From Luteitalea sp. (GTDB lineage: Bacteria > Acidobacteriota > Vicinamibacteria > Vicinamibacterales > Vicinamibacteraceae): a stretch of 33,143 bases of DNA. Shown here piece after piece: positions 31,943-33,143 of the stretch (the stretch's first letter is position 1; every line of letters starts with the position of its first letter). The translations under genes and the position numbers were made by a program. The stretch spans positions 1-33,143 of the forward strand of contig WHTT01000071.1 of assembly GCA_009377605.1 (NCBI GenBank). Direction: 5' to 3'. The notes beneath the pieces are model-generated. The model saw only the letters and a program-made list of their open reading frames with translations, ran no database searches and was not told the origin of the DNA.

Positions 31943-32818
31943 TCAGGCAAGCGGCTTCGCCTTCGGCTCGCCAGCCGGCTCGAATCCCGTCTGGTCCACC
32001 AAACCTTCATTCCTGGTCTCGATCCCCCGCAAGGAGCTGAAGGCGGGCACAGTTGCGGCGGTTCGAACAAACTGTTTTCCGTCGAACGCGATTCCGTCAG
32101 GAAGGAAGAGTTGTTGGAACCGCTGCCGCTGCTCGAGTGAGGCCTGCACCCAGAGATCCGCGGCACGTGGCAGGATACGCTCTGCGAACGCCAGGATGCC
32201 CTCCACGTCCAGTTCTTCGAGCTGGCCGGAGTGACGCTCAATCCGGACGAGCGTGAGCTCCTCGCGCAGTTTCTCCGCGTGACGGTCGTAGGTCTCGATG
32301 TCAATCGAACGCTCGAACAGGAACGCCTCGTCGAGACGGTCCAGCTTGTCTGGTATCGCCTTGGCTGCACGCTCGGCGTTTGCGATCTCCTCACGCACCG
32401 CTGCTTTCCGTGCCTTCCAGATCTGCAGCACGGATTCCTTCAGTAGCCGCATGTAGCCTGGCGTTGGCTGAAGCAGCGCCAGTTCATCTGCGAACAGTCC
32501 TTCGAGCTTCGCCTTCGCGACGTTCACAGCTCGGCAACCAGGGCGGCAGTGGTAGTACGCGTAGTACTCGCTGCGTCCCTTCGACCAACTGCCCGTCAGA
32601 CCGCGTCCGCACGAGCGGCAACGGACGAAACCGCGCAACGGGAAGTCCGGATGCGCGCGCTTGCGAGGCGCTGTGTTCGGCACACGGCCTGATAGAATCG
32701 CCTGGACGCGGTAGAACAGCTCCTCGGAGATCAGCGGCTCGAAGTCGCCGCGTTTGCCGCGGACGCCGTACTCGGGCACGTCCACAATGCCCGCGTACAG
32801 CTGGTGGGGCGGCGTCAT
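31943..32818 (-). pseudogene. 5'-truncated large serine recombinase (C-terminal part)
   Basis: The minus strand encodes the C-terminal half of a large serine recombinase. It begins LYAGIVDVPEYGVRGKRGDF, continues with SEELFYRVQAILSGR (Recombinase domain), then a zinc ribbon CRSCGRGLTGSW...YYHCRPGCRAV and a coiled-coil tail. The N-terminal resolvase domain with the catalytic serine is missing. Homology stops near 32805, where a phosphoribosyltransferase fragment begins on the other strand; an ATG at 32818 is present but unlikely to be the native start. The C-terminus ends GLVDQTGFEPAGEPKAKPLA because the frame runs through copy 2 of the tRNA end, so the gene abuts its own attachment site, as is usual for integrases. 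Probably inactive. Confidence 0.85.
31980..32001 (+). other. Attachment-site core, copy 2
   Basis: An exact 22-bp direct repeat of the tRNA-Ala 3' end (31880-31901), located inside the 3' end of the recombinase fragment. The 78 bp between copies is not tRNA-like and contains small GC-rich hairpins. Confidence 0.85.
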
Positions 32819-33143
32819 CGACTGCGTGGTTCCGCCACCACCATCCTTGCATCGGACCAAACAACCGGCTCTGCTCATCGCTGGCGGGATAGCCGCGAGT
32901 CTTGGGGTCCCATCCCTGCCCGCCGCTGCCGTCAAGGCGACGGCGACGCAGCAGATGAAGAACGTGCCTCTGCACGAGCGGGCACCCCTCCTGACTGCAG
33001 CCATCCAGGCAGGGTCCGAATCGGTTCACGGGCGACGGGTTCTGCTCGTCGATGACCTGTGGGAGACTGGTAGTACCCTGAGACGGGTTGCCGAGGTGCT
33101 CGGGCAGATGGGCGCCACAGAGATCCGGGCGCTCGCGATGACC
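32787..33143 (+). pseudogene. Phosphoribosyltransferase fragment (5' end lost, 3' end beyond window)
   Basis: On the plus strand, in the frame with codons starting at 32787, the sequence reads GGVIDCVVPPPPSLHRTKQP, then LLIAGGIAASLGVPSLPA, TQQMKNVPLHERAPLL and the PRPP-binding motif VLLVDDLWETGSTLRRVAEV before leaving the window. This matches the ComF-like phosphoribosyltransferases often found stand-alone or linked to RecQ-type helicases. An in-frame ATG exists at 32787, but the domain begins abruptly where the recombinase homology ends (about 32805), so the N-terminus appears to have been lost by recombination. It is called a pseudogene for that reason; a shortened but expressed protein remains possible. 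Confidence 0.7.

Overview
The window looks like a chromosomal piece of a high-GC soil-type bacterium, most likely an Acidobacteriota member near Vicinamibacteria/Luteitalea. This is inferred from three things: the secreted protease with 'FAEGATGFF'-type C-terminal repeats, the general gene repertoire, and the abundance of short repeats between genes. There is no rRNA or other firm taxonomic marker.

Layout. Positions 1-1.5 kb hold a 9-bp tandem array, a LOG-family protein (minus) and a small c-type cytochrome (plus). Positions 1.5-7.5 kb hold a compact minus-strand aspartate/lysine operon, in transcription order asd, lysC, dapB, dapA, dapD, dapE, mostly joined by overlapping stop/start codons. 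Immediately upstream (7541-7748) is what reads as a complete ribosome-mediated transcription attenuator: a promoter, a 29-codon Thr-rich leader peptide, an antiterminator arm inside the leader and an intrinsic terminator 14 nt before asd. This is the most interesting element of the window. Next come nhaA and pyk (minus), a divergent secreted trypsin-like protease, an amidase and an alpha/beta hydrolase (plus).

Positions 15.8-23 kb are minus-strand: a one-segment membrane peptide, a translationally coupled pair of M16 peptidases (one active-type, one lacking the zinc motif), an Mrp/ApbC Fe-S carrier ATPase, a DUF4870 protein, a small membrane protein, a DnaJ-like zinc-finger protein without a J-domain, a zinc-ribbon peptide and a small cysteine-containing protein. 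Positions 23.1-31.1 kb are a three-gene minus-strand unit: an exported helical protein of unknown function, then addB and addA (double-strand break processing), joined by overlapping codons.

The right end (31.7-33.1 kb) carries tRNA-Ala(GGC). A 22-bp direct repeat of its 3' end lies 100 bp downstream, followed by the C-terminal part of a large serine recombinase and then by a phosphoribosyltransferase fragment running off the window. It reads as the decayed edge of an integrated element.

Repeats are a second theme. There are arrays of GATCCCTTGA/GGGGTCA-type and GTGACNGG-type units, some inside coding sequence (addA) and some bracketing a broken four-helix-bundle (S23-type) gene. There are also REP-like palindromes, including a 13-bp perfect inverted repeat and a set of hairpins headed by GTAG(G).
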